From positions 3,012-67,011 of the forward strand of contig KN880449.1 of NCBI GenBank assembly GCA_000934385.1: 64,000 nt of DNA. Direction: 5' to 3'. Source of the DNA: Cylindrobasidium torrendii FP15055 ss-10 (Eukaryota; Basidiomycota; Agaricomycetes; Agaricales; Physalacriaceae). The translations under genes and the position numbers were made by a program. The notes beneath the pieces were generated by a model. It was not told where the DNA came from. It made no database searches and saw nothing but the letters and a program-made list of their open reading frames with translations. Every line of letters begins with the position of its first letter. Position 1 is the first letter of the stretch. Positions 23,181 to 33,944 of the stretch are shown in pieces.

Positions 23181-25367
23181 ATGCTCGACGACATTCAAAC
23201 TGGCTGCTTCAGCGGATTATTCAAGCGGCATCGACGCAGCACACCACCGGGACCACACACTCCGTTGACTGCTGATACGGGAAAGTCCATTCCAGCGTGC
23301 GCAGGCTCAGCACTCAATGGATGTTGTGATTTCTCGTTCAACAGCAGCACCGCAGAACGATTCCCTATGGATGACTTTCTCCCTGCGTACTCTCGCACAC
23401 AGCAGCCCGACCCTGCCGAGGTTGTGAACATCGTAAACTCGACAATCGCTAGCGCCAACGGCGAACTTCGTGCGCTCAGCCTGGATATTCACGGTATGCT
23501 ACTGCCGCGGTTAGCTTCAAGGCATGGTTCACTGACGTACCCATAGACCACCCCGAGACAGCCTTCAAGGAAAAGTAGGTTATGAATTGTGTATGAAGTG
23601 CATTTCTCTGATTCTCTGAGTATGTTAGGCATGCACACGACGTACTCACGGCTTTCGTCGCAGAGCGTGGCTTCACCGTTCAAAAGCACTATCTAGGCCT
23701 TGACACCGCCTGGCGCGCCGAGTTTTCCTATGGCCATGGCGGTCGGGTCATCGGCATCAATTCAGGTGGGTCCAATAAGCTCGATGTTGGCGGGCTTCTG
23801 GATTGTCAGCAGAAATGGATGCCCTGGCAGGGATTGGACATGCGTGCGGGCATAACCTCATCGCAGCTGGAGGCGTCGCTGTTGCACTTGCACTCAAACA
23901 GGCACTTGTGCAGACCAACACCGCTGGAAAAGTTGTTCTGCTCGGCACGCCTGGTGAGTGTTGAAATTGGATTCGTAAGTTGAGTGGACGAATTCCTAAT
24001 TTCGGTACACAGCTGAGGAAGGCGGAGGAGGAAAGGTCATTCTTCTCGAACGCGGCGGATACACAGATATGGACGTCTGCGTGATGTGATTTTGTCTACT
24101 GCAGCTAGTGAGGGCATGTTTTTGACTTTGCGCAAGGTCACATCCAATGGGAGGTCCTGTTGAAGGCAGCGTGGCCATCGGATCGTCTTCAGCTATCCAG
24201 ACCATCGACGTCGAATACACTGGCCATACGTACGTCTCAATCAACTGGCATTCCATTGATCATTCACACAACCTCCCCATAGCGCTCATGCCGCTGCAGC
24301 TCCATGGTATGTGGCCTTGGCACCAACAGCACATAGATGCGGTACTCACCAGATCTTCCAGGGAAGGGACCAACGCACTTGACGCCGCATTTATTGCTTA
24401 TTCGAGCATTGCGGTCCTGCGCCAGCAGATGAAGCCGGAGTGTCGCGTGCATGGTCGAATCGGTGGAAAGGACTGGCTTCCTAACGGTGGATTTCTCTCT
24501 TTGGAAAAACGAAATACTGTTCTAACTCGCAAATCAGTCATCCCCGACAATGCTGCTCTCACCTGGATCGTACGCGCCCCGACGAACGAGGAGGTTACAG
24601 ATCTCATGGAGCGTGTAAGAGCATGCTTTGAGTATGTTTTAATATCAGAAAATCCGGGCTGTGGTTCTCATACTGTTGGCCTACCAGTGCCGCTGCGTTG
24701 GCTACGGGATGCAAGATATCTGTGAAATACGGTGTTCCGTATTCTCAGCTTGTCCCAAACCCTGCACTTGGTACGCTACCATCTCCTTCTACATTAACCA
24801 CATATGGTATCATTCATGCTTCTCCATCCCCTTGTAGCGTTGGAATTCGTGAAAGTGGCCAACAGGGAATATAAAATGGAGGCATTCAAAGCTGGAACGT
24901 CCGCATCGACCGATTTTGTGCGTTTCTTTCCATCGTGAGGATGCTAGCTGCTGAAGACTGACCTACCATCCACATTGCTCAGGGAAACGTTTCATTCGGT
25001 ATTTTATTCTCTTACCCATAGATCGGTATGCTGACCCATCGAGCCAGAACTCCCATCTTTACATCCCAATTATGGTTAGTCCCTCCCGATCGTGCATGCG
25101 CGCTCCTTCGCTCACTGGAAAACAGCTATACCCACGGAAGCCAACGGCGGAAACCATACAGCGGCTTTTGCGAAGTCTGCTCGGACGATGGAAGCCCACG
25201 ATTTGGCTATGAAGGTTGCAAAAGCCCTTGCAATTACGGCCTACAAAGTCGTCAAAGACGATGCTTTCTACGAAGAGGTTCGTCCTCCAACTTTGCATGT
25301 CTGCCAATCAGTTCATCTCCCACAGGTCAAATCATCTTTCAAAGCAACAAAGGCCACACGTTGTTAA
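23181..25367 (+). CDS. M20D-type amidohydrolase / dipeptidase (PM20D2-like)
   Basis: This is a predicted metal-dependent amidohydrolase or dipeptidase of peptidase family M20, cytosolic because no signal peptide is seen. All exons join in phase to about 467 residues. Visible blocks are LDIHDHPETAFKEKHAHDVL, EMDALAGIGHACGHN, LLGTPAEEGGGGK, an MSHP histidine site, IDVEYTGHTAHAAAAPWEG, and near the C-terminus ELPSLHPNY with IPTEANGGNHTAAFA. The HACGHN, EEGGGGK and late HTAAFA blocks are those expected for M20D. About 13 introns are present, some exons being only 5-10 residues (for example AHAAAAPW at about 24283-24306). The start at 23181 gives a disordered 60-residue leader before the conserved part; a later start, MDDFLPAYS, is possible. 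It lies just downstream of the AA9 relic. The substrate is not readable. Confidence 0.86.
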
Positions 25368-25619
25368 GGAATAGTGTGTTCATGCGTTCATATCATTAAA
25401 CCGAGAATCCGCGTAGTGTAAGATAAACCCTCCGGTAGGCAGAAGAAAATGCCATTGGCGCACCGGGAAAGACAAAGGAGAGATGCAAGCAGCGTAGTAA
25501 CATAGTAGCGCGCAGGGTCCGACAAAGACGTAGGATATAAGAGGACAAGGTAGTATAGGTCCATGGGAACGACAGCAGATGGATGGATCTATATACAAAA
25601 TCAAGTCATCACTCTGTCG

Positions 25620-27528
25620 TTACGTGCTTGCAGTAGCAGTGGGGATGGTAGGTGGGACTTCCTTGGTCGGAGATGAGACTGGCGACTTGGCATGCCTGAC
25701 CTTCTTCTTGGGAGCAGCAGCAGCGGCCACCATGCGCTCCAGTTCCCGACGCTCCTGGTCTGATTCATCCGGTTGTGTCGATTTGAATATGGCGCCAATG
25801 AGGAGTAATCCCTATAATGAAGTGTAAGCCACGACTTCTTGGGATGTACGACACGACAAACCCTAGCACGGTTGCATAGAGCGGCTTCCGACACGCCAGG
25901 CTCCTTCAGCACATTATCGACGACCTCTCTCAGAACCTGGGTAACTTCGAAGCGTGCTCCGCGCCAGGACGCCAGCAGAATCTAATAACGTCAGCACGCA
26001 GAATCTCTTGGAGGCAGCGCGGGCTGACCTTGCCAGTAACATCCATCTCGAGCTCCTTGAGTTCTTCCGCAGCTTCTTCGCCCTTTGCTGCGAGCTTCTC
26101 CATCTCCAACATCGTCTCCCGCACACTAAGCGCGCTACCAACGACACCCCAGACCTCCTTGGCCATTGCACCCTTCTCCTTGATGCGTGAAAAGAAGCCA
26201 GCACTAGTGTTGATCAGTATTGTGGGACATGTGAATACAGGCAACACTCACATCCCGAGGAACTTCTTTGACTTGAGGAACGACGTTGCCTTCATCATGT
26301 AGATATTACCAATGGTGTGCAGAAGCTCAATACCAAAGCTTTCGAGCTTGAGGTCTTCAGCCTCCAGACGCATGCGCTTCTCGAACGCCTCTGTCTCTGG
26401 GTCATCCTTCTCGCCGGGATGTTTCGCGTCGACGAAGGGTCTCAAACGTTCTGCAGCTTTGACAGTGAGCACCTTGACACGCTGCTCCATGACCTCGCGA
26501 CGTTTCTTTTCCAGTTCGCGCATCTTCTCCTTTTGTTCGGCCTGCTGTTTCTTGCGCTTGGCAGCGGCTTCGCGTGCGGCTTCACGTTCAGCGTCCCTCG
26601 CGGTTGGACTTATCGACGATGGCGCAGAAGTCGACTGATGTTGCTCATCGCCGTGGACAACCAAGGAAGTAGAATGTAGGTTTTGAGATGTCGGTCTAGA
26701 TGAAGGCGCAGTAGTAGCGCCGGCAGGACCAGGGGCAGCTTTGGGTGGAGATGGTGGTCTCGTTGCGGGAGCAGATGCCGTGGAAGCTCTTGGGGCGTCG
26801 ACGGGCGCGTCTTCCGGTTTCTTGAATTGGGCATCCATCTCCGCCTTCTCCTCGTCGGTCATCATGTTCTCAGCGACGGAAGTCATGTCCTTCATGATGG
26901 AGATTTCGCCAATCTGATAGAAAGTTAGTGGGAAGCAATAGCAAGGGCCAGAGCACGCACCCAGTCCACAAACTTCTCGCCACCGAAGACGTTGGCGAAA
27001 AAAGCCCCCGCGTCCTCCATGCTAAAGTTGCCGTCTTTCTCAGCCTGAACAGTCTAATAAGTAGCTGAATGAGTGCGAGTGAGAGCTCACAGACCATTGC
27101 TTTGCCATTCTTATCGTAAACAGTACGCGTATTCTGCAAAGAATGAGTAAGAAGAGGATCGATGCGAAACGAGGCGTTGAGCGCACAGGGTCGGATAGAA
27201 TTTGGTAGGCCTTGCTACAGGAGGGATTAATGACAGATTCGAATAGAGAGAGTAAAGATTCATGCCTAATATCCTTGAACTTTTCCTCAGCGTCTGCGGA
27301 AGGATTCTTGTCTGGATGATACTACGCGGAGCATGAGTTGGGCTGATGATCATGCAAGCCGTCTATCATGCCTTCATCGCCTGCTTGCGGTACGCTTTCT
27401 TGAGAGCATTGTCATCTGCATCAACGGGAACGCCGAGCTAGTCAAACCACGGATGTTAATTTGGCGTCAAGCGTAAGCGCAGATTGAACACAAACCAGGT
27501 CATAGTACTCCGTTTCCACTGGAGCCAT
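25620..27528 (-). CDS. DnaJ co-chaperone with X-domain (Caj1/Djp1-like)
   Basis: This is a type III J-protein that would stimulate Hsp70. The J-domain starts MAPVETEYYDL, LGVPVDADDNALKKAYRKQ, and contains YHPDKNPSADAEEKFKDI with the HPD tripeptide. The X-domain follows: FFANVFGGEKFVDWIGEISI with MTSVAENMMTDEEKAEMD. A proline/alanine-rich insert comes next, then a lysine/glutamate coiled coil (REAAAKRKKQQAEQKEKM) and the helical block ESFGIELLHTIGNIYMMKAT, SKKFLGM and GFFSRIKEKG. The tail ends PTIPTATAST and TAA at 25620-25622. The intron just before the HPD motif (27371-27322) has a GC donor rather than GT. The layout matches yeast Caj1/Djp1, which act in chaperoning and peroxisomal import; location here is not shown. 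Confidence 0.88.
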
Positions 27529-28143
27529 AGTTGTACAAAAAGAAAGGAATTGGAACCAGGAAAACGCGTAGATGAGTGGGCAGGGAGGTAGGGGTCGAGG
27601 TGACTTGATGGAGAAAAGCCAGGAAGTGACTGAGCATCATGACGGCAAATATATGTGGCTGTGCAAGTCCGTGCCGAACCGCTGCCGCTCACTGTGGCGG
27701 GCTGCGCTTGCGGTTCCAACTTCTCCGTCTCGTCTCGGAGGATGCGGTAGACTAAATGAACACAGCGGGATCGCACCATGTTCGCTGCCAGCGCCTACTA
27801 AGTTGAACATACATCTGTTCAGAAGAGTGACCATTCCAAACCATTTTGCAGTTGATTTTGCGAGGATGCTTCAAATTCAGTGTTTACGCTAAGTTGGTTA
27901 TGATTGAAATCAGGTTGTAAAGTGCCCCAGAAATAGATGGCTTGAGCCAGGGACCATAGCACTCTCTAATAGACTACATACAATGCGAAAAGTTGGATGG
28001 GCTGTACAATATTTAACAAGTCTGTTGGTTGCTTCAGTAAGAATAAGTAGTTTATGTACGCCTGGAACACGCCTGTGCGAAAAGCCATAGAACGAAAAAT
28101 CAAAAAAAGGGAAGCTAGATAGATTCGAGAACAAAGTTGCGGT
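27529..28143. other. Intergenic between DnaJ-X gene and disordered protein gene
   Basis: No gene is seen. It contains the promoter of the minus-strand DnaJ-X gene and the 3' flank of the next minus-strand gene. Confidence 0.5.
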
Positions 28144-28970
28144 TCAGTGTTCCTCAGCGGGCCGTGCCAAGGGCTCTGGCGAGAACCGTACGGCCTTCTT
28201 GGGCGTTGCAAAGTCCGTCGAGCTCGAATTGGGGGACGGCGCAAGCGATTGTGGTGCAGAGAATGACCGCGGCAGAGGAAGGAAGCGCGCCATCTTTGCA
28301 CGCAGCGACTTGTTCGAATGTATGGAGTGTGGTGTAGAAGGGACGGTAGAGGTCACTGTCGAGGATGAGGCCGTGGACAAGCCTGGGTCGTGTGTGCCGC
28401 CATTTTTGAGTGAGGAACGGGCTGGAGGAGGCGGCAATGGTTTACTGCGATGGTGTGGTGCTCCTTGGTCTGACGACTTGCCATAGAGCGAATGATGCGG
28501 TCTGGTTTGGCGCAAGTGTGGAGTACGCGACAGATGGAGTCCCATAGCAATCTGTTCGACAGTGGGAGGGGATGCCGAGCGGTCAGACCGTCGAAAATGG
28601 CCTGAACTGAGCTCGGTAGATGTCGAGAACATACTTGATTCCTGATAGATGATCAAGAGACTGCCAGAGGACATGTGTGATTACAACACACCTGCCGAGA
28701 ATGCATGCTGCTACCGTGTCTTCGCTTCATGCCGGGGGAATGGGATACGGACAGAGAGCGTCTAACCGTGGATATGAACCGCGACGCCGGACCCTGCTGC
28801 TGCGCCAGCGTAGTGGAAGATGTGGATGCGGTCATCGAGGGATGGGCATAGGGGGAATTGGCGTTGTTCTCCACGTTTCCGCCAGGGCGATTCGTAGTGC
28901 GTGTTGGTTGCATCGTATGGTGTCGTCTATGACCGGGGCGAACGATCCTCTGGGGGTCATAAGAGGCCAT
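28144..28970 (-). CDS. Disordered basic/serine-rich conserved-type protein with RVxF-like motif
   Basis: I do not recognise this family. Two exons (28970 to about 28690, and about 28640 to 28144) join as SRQ-ESSMF to give about 258 residues with no folded domain visible. The N-terminus is MASYDPQRIVRPGHRRHH. SRFISTVRRSLSVSHSPG and TVEQIAMGLHLSRTPHLR are the most structured-looking blocks, and the rest is Ser/Pro/His-rich. Near the end, TPKKAVRFSPEPLARPAEEH contains KAVRF, a fit to the RVxF docking pattern for protein phosphatase 1. The ATG at 28970 begins a frame with codon bias like its neighbours. Function unknown. Confidence 0.65.
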
Positions 28971-29544
28971 GGTGGCATTAACAGCTTCGTGAAGAGACAG
29001 AAACAAGAGGAGATAGCCAACTGCGTTCAGAGACAACAGAGATAAAGTGTGAGGCAAAGGTACGCCCAGTGATCGAAGATTCAACCGGCCGTTCGCCGGA
29101 TCACGAAGTCGGGATTGCGTCAACCGCTATCAGCCGCTCACCAACGCGTATTTCATTGCGTTTTCGGAAAACAGAGCAACACTCTACGGACTTTGAGGTG
29201 CGAACTGTGTGCATCGTTTGACACACAATAGGTAAAGGCCTGTTAACTACCCACTACCATCGTTTAGTGGCTTCGGAAGCACTATACGGTAACCTGGCAT
29301 CAAACCTGGCCAAATAAACCTCATGTCCATTGTTGGCCATTGTTGCAATTGGCTCAATAGGGTTCCATTCTTCGTCCATGTGCCTGCCACCCAATTCTTC
29401 CTTTCCTGAGGTATATAACGAGGCTATGTCGCAAACGAATTCTCCAGGTCAGGCCGGTTCTGCTTCTTCCCTTCAACAACCACTGCTACTACCCTCCATT
29501 CTTTGGCGTCTGCCACTCACTTTCTTTTCAACAACACCTCTATC
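28971..29544. other. Divergent intergenic region
   Basis: No gene is seen. This is the shared upstream region between the minus-strand disordered protein and the small plus-strand ORF; a TATA box for the latter is listed separately. Confidence 0.5.
29412..29419 (+). promoter_or_regulatory. TATA box before small basic ORF
   Basis: TATATAAC at 29412-29419 would place transcription start near 29440, about 100 nt before the ATG at 29545. This supports the small gene as real. Confidence 0.4.
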
Positions 29545-29877
29545 ATGTCACGCTCGGTCACCTCCAGCACCGTCTCTTACGACTCGTCATTCATGTATTT
29601 TGACTATCCCACTGACGGGCAGGCGTTCCACCAGTGCGTGTTACCCTTTTTCTGCGCCTCGTCATCGACTAATAGACTTCCAAGGGCCCCCAGGAGCGTG
29701 CGTGGCTCTTCTGTCGCACGCAGCTTCGAGCGCCAAGTTGTCGTCGCCTGGAAGAAGGTGACCCGCATGACCAAGAAGCAGCCACGGGCATCCTACCTCC
29801 CACCCAACTTCGTCTTTGTCACACCACACCAAAGGCGCAGTATCCGTTACACCACCTCTACCGTCCGTCCCTACTAG
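29545..29877 (+). CDS. Small basic hypothetical protein (about 96 residues)
   Basis: I do not recognise it. The proposed start is MSRSVTSSTVSYDSSFMYF. An intron from about 29635 (donor GTGCGT) to an acceptor at TAATAG joins FHQ to LPRAPRSVRG. The second exon reads FERQVVVAWKKVTRMTKKQP and YLPPNFVFVTPHQRRS, ending VRPY and TAG. The product is strongly basic, with one amphipathic helix-like stretch and no signal peptide. A TATA box upstream and clean splice sites argue for a gene; the short length and lack of a known domain argue caution. An upstream ATG at 29426 opens a different frame and is less likely to be the start. Confidence 0.45.
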   Translation: MSRSVTSSTVSYDSSFMYFDYPTDGQAFHQCVLPFFCASSSTNRLPRAPRSVRGSSVARSFERQVVVAWKKVTRMTKKQPRASYLPPNFVFVTPHQRRSIRYTTSTVRPY

Positions 29878-30700
29878 ATGTCTTCACTGGCATCTATGAC
29901 CTCGAGAAACCCACTTCCCCGCACACAAAAACATCGGCGTCGCAGGCCTGCGCTGACAACGACATGGCAAAACTTATGTTTATCTGATTTTCTGGTATGA
30001 TACTTACGAGGATCATGGACCGGTTCTGGACGCGTATTATTTATCTCATGGACACCCCTTCTTGTACTCGTCTTCCATAGTTTTCACTTGGACTACGCTT
30101 GGTTGTTATACCCACTCTGGATGGACTTGTATATGTACCGTACTCTATGTATGCTGTTAATTTTCCAACTCGTTTTCACAGAATAGGCTCGTCCGTTTTT
30201 CATCGAAGACTGTTGCCCGTGCGTGTTGATGAAAAGCCGAGGACATACAGGAAACCAGGAGTACCGCGTGTCTGTCCGTCCGGTCCGTCTGTCCGTCTGT
30301 CTGCCTAGTCCGCCCAACCCGCCTCGCAGCGCTCTACGGCTCTCGCTATACTCACTAGCATACCCGCCATTGTGTTCGTTGCGCATTCTCGCACACGCGT
30401 CGTCTCCGCTTGCCAGGTCACACGGCAGCGGCGCATGCCCTGCTCATATTAATCTTCAAACTGTGTGTTCTAGATAGTCTTTTTCCCATTTAAATACATA
30501 GTACATGCATGTTTAGCTTTAATAAATGGCCTGATTTTTGTACATATTAGCATGGGTGGTGCCTCTCTGCAGACTGCGGGTGAGTTGAGGAGGCATCGAG
30601 TGGAAGCACACCGCTCGGCCAGACGGCGCATCCACCGTCGATTGAGCTACGATGGAACTCAAATGAGGTTCCTCGAATGTGATGGGGCGTCCTGCTTGAC

Positions 30701-30931
30701 GTGCATGGGGCTTCGGAAACTGCTTCGAGCGGGCGGACTGCAGGAAAGAAAGAGACGGGCGAGCACATACAGATGTAACAGATCGAACTGCTCGCGCTGG
30801 TTGGCATAGATGGCGACAAACAAAGCCGCTGTGTTGCTACAGACAGTGGACGATAGTTGTCGATACATTGAACATGAATACAGACTATAAGGAGAGATGA
30901 CGGCGGTCACTTCGAAGAGAGCCTAGAGGGG
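30701..30931. repeat. Diverged direct repeat, copy A
   Basis: Begins GTGCATGGGGCTTC and ends TTCGAAGAGAG. It matches copy B over its full length with shared islands GCACATACAGAT, AAAGCCGCT, GACGGCGGTC/AACGGCGGTC and CGAAGAGAG. Open frames across it are spurious. Confidence 0.7.
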
Positions 30932-31009
30932 CCGCGGTGTCTGCTGTGGCAATGCGGTCATTCACAGGAAGATTGATATGATACAGGTGTTGCACACGTA
31001 GAGGTGGGG

Positions 31010-31250
31010 GTGCATGGGGCTTCAAAGATTGCCTTGGGCGGGCAGGTCTGGATTCGAGGAAAGAAAGCAAGAGGCGGGCGACGGGCACATACAGATCAAT
31101 CAAACTCCTCACGCTGGCCCAGGTTGGTGTAGATGGCATCACGCAAAGCCGCTCTGTCGCTACAAACACTAGATGATAATTGTAGATGCATTGAAAATGG
31201 ACAGAGACTGTAAGGCGGGATAACGGCGGTCTGTTCGAAGAGAGGGGCCG
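31010..31250. repeat. Diverged direct repeat, copy B
   Basis: Second copy of the unit at 30701-30931, begins GTGCATGGGGCTTC and ends TTCGAAGAGAGGGGCC. Substitutions and small indels are scattered, so the duplication is not recent. Confidence 0.7.
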
Positions 31251-31578
31251 GTCAGAATAGACGGACGGACGGACAGACTGCCGGTACTCCGTGATCGCTG
31301 GACTTACTGGAAAAGCCACTTCGACGACCGATCGCCACCGTACAACAAGTTCAACGGTGCGGCAAAGCTTCTTGCTAAAGTTGCTAAATAAGTAGCAGAT
31401 CTGGTATACCGCAATGACCGGGGAAATATGATAGCTCTATAGACAATGTGGGACGAAATAACATTCAGTGTCACAAAGAAATGCCGCTATTTTGACAGCA
31501 TTGCTAACACCTGGCTAACACCGTTGACAAGCTCAAACAAAGTTGTTTGTCGTTTGCAAAAGGTGACTCGGTCCGATC

Positions 31579-33523
31579 GTGCCGGTGGATATTGTCCTCT
31601 CAACCGACGCTCAAGGCGCTTTTGAGAGTGCCGCAAATCTCGACGACTATACTGCTTTCGACTATTTGAACATAAAATTGCGATGGTCTGTGCGTGCGGT
31701 GGAAATCATGGCGGTTACCGCGCTGGTGTGTTGCACTCCATCTTTGTTTGCTCGCTGGTCTCACTCGCGGTCGGGCAGAACTTCCAGCTCCAAAAGCGGC
31801 GCAAACTCCCCCCATCTCAGATGATATGCTATCCATAGACTCTGAGATAGAGAGGCACCAAGAGGCTATACGGTCCCTAAAGAGACAGCGAAATGCAATG
31901 ACGCTCATCTGCCGCAAGCTCCCCGTCGAACTTTTGTCCCAAATCTTCCTCCTTGCCAGCCGCCCCACAGATGCTGCCGCATACCTCGGCTTTCGAACTC
32001 TATTCAACATCACATGGACGTCTCATTATATTCGCGGCATCGCTCTCAACTGCCCTGCGTTGTGGAGCAGGATACCCTTCAACGGCTCGGTCGGGCGCAG
32101 CCGTGAAATGATGGCGCGGTCCAAAGGCGCGCTGCTCCAGCTCGACGTGGATCGTTGGCCCGTCAACGCAGAATTGCGTCGAGCCATTGCCGACTCGTTG
32201 AAGGAAGCTGCCCGGCTGCAAGACCTTTCTCTGACCGGCACGCGTGGCGACCTCTCTGAAGCCGCCGGAATACTCGTTCAGGAGGCGCCTTTCTTGCGGT
32301 CACTCAAGATGGTCCATATACCCACCTACACCTCATACGATCTCACCACCGGAGAGGGACCAGAAGCCTTGATCTTCCCTAGCACTTTGTTTGGTTCAAG
32401 CGCCCCTCGTCTCCGCAGCATCAACCTCTACAAGTGCAGCATTCCTTGGGACTCAGGGATTTACAAGGGTCTGACCCATTTGACTATCTCAGACCCGCCA
32501 CCCGGGACAGCTATATCGCCATCGACTACTTTGGAGGCGTTGCAGCAAATGCCAGACCTCGAGGAGCTCGTTCTCCGCAGCGCCATCCGTCCGCCCTCTC
32601 TCATAGACCAAGATCCACCTTCGGACATTGTCTCGCTGCCCAAACTTGCCAAACTCGAACTTAGTTGCGGAGTTGAAGCGTTCGCTAGCGTCCTGAGACG
32701 CATCTCGTTCCCTGACCTCAAGTCACTCTTTTTGAATCTAGACGGCTCCGAATTCATTTCCTTCGTTGAAGCCGTGAAGGAGTATGAGCATCGAGCTCCG
32801 GGGATACTGGCAAACAAATTTGTTGACAGATTGGGGATTAGATTCCCTGTCGACAGTGCGTTGGAGTTACTCACCTGGCCAGAGGATGGATCGTGGAATC
32901 CTGGTTTCGCATACCATGATAAAATGGCCCCAGTCGAAATTCATCTCAGAGGGGCTGGCGAGTGTGCGAATTCGAACGCAATATGGCAGACAGTGGCCGA
33001 AATACTTCCCTTGGGTTGCATTCGCAGCGTCTTCCTCCTGGAAGGAGGTGTGTTATCCAACGGTTTCGGGATCTTGGAGCGTTGTGTACGCTTAGAACAC
33101 CTCGCCTTGAGGTGCTCTGTGTCAGAGGGCATTGCCTCGCTGGGTGCGCCCAAGGGCGGCAGGCCGAAGAGAGCGCGCGGGGGGAAGAGGAAGTCTAAGT
33201 CGGCGCTGGTGTTCCCGCACCTCAAGCGGCTGGAAGTCATGAATGGCTATTTCTACGAAGGCGTCGACGAGTTCGTTGAAACACTCGAGTTCCGCGCGAA
33301 GAAAAAGGCCAAGATTGAAACGTTGTTGCTGGAATCATGTTCATACCTCTCCGGGGACGATGTCGCTCTCCTGGAAGAGTTTGTTGACGACTTAGAATGG
33401 GACGGTATCGAGAATATCTCGGATGAGGATGATTTGGACGAAGATTACTACTCAGAAGATGCGTATGACTATGGCGGGTACCCGGGCTTCGGTGGACATG
33501 GGTACGACCTCTTCTACTACTAG
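31579..33523 (+). CDS. F-box / leucine-rich-repeat-type protein of Agaricomycete style
   Basis: This belongs to the expanded F-box-like families of mushroom-forming fungi. The helix SIDSEIERHQEAIRSLKRQR precedes an F-box-like segment (CRKLPVELLSQIFLLAS), followed by FNITWTSHYIRGIALNCPALWS. The remainder shows irregular leucine-rich repeats (LRSLKMV, LRSINLYKCS, LEELVLRSA, LAKLELSCG, LKSLFLNLD, LEHLALRCSV) and an acidic Asp/Glu/Tyr tail ending GYDLFYY. The preferred model starts at 31579 (MPVDIVLSTDAQ) with an intron of about 80 nt from near 31698 to GGGCAG before AACTTCC. The alternative is an uninterrupted ORF starting at 31694 whose first 25 residues mimic a signal peptide. Substrate unknown. 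Confidence 0.8.
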
Positions 33524-33944
33524 TGGTAATCCCTATCATACACCTAGGGCCTCTAAATGCTTGTAATGTACTATAAACCAACTTTCTGTCTACTCAATCG
33601 CTCATTGAGTTCCAACTACATGTTCAGAAACACCATAAATCATATAAACTTGCAGTTGGTTCTCAGTAGCAAAAACCATCCAATATGCAACTGGGTACAC
33701 CCGACTCTAGGTCTAAACTTAATCCAGATTCGTGCAGATGTAAAAGAGAGCGAATACGACCATTACTGACTAGCTACTGTACATCTTTGCTTTGTCTACT
33801 CAAACCCCCATTACTGTATGTAGCTCCCTTCTATAGTTTGTCTATGTAAGTATATATTCTCCCAAAAAAAAAACCCATAAAAGCATCAAAAATGTGAGCA
33901 GGAGATAGAAGAAAGCAGATAGATGTCCAAAAACAGCTGAGCGT
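33524..33944. other. Convergent 3' flanks
   Basis: No gene is visible between the F-box gene stop and the xylulokinase stop. An A-rich run lies near 33864-33873. Confidence 0.5.

Larger units (their letters stand above)
30258..31291. repeat. Region with inverted arms enclosing diverged direct repeats
   Basis: The left arm (30258-30300) reads GGAGTACCGCGTGTCTGTCC and continues with GTCC/GTCT units. The right arm (31257-31291), read on the minus strand, is CGGAGTACCGGCAGTCTGTC and continues with GTCC units. They resemble terminal inverted repeats about 1 kb apart and enclose two diverged direct copies at 30701-30931 and 31010-31250. The arms also contain simple GTCC/GTCT repeats, so chance similarity is possible. 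No protein-coding frame is convincing in 29878-31578. Confidence 0.4.
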
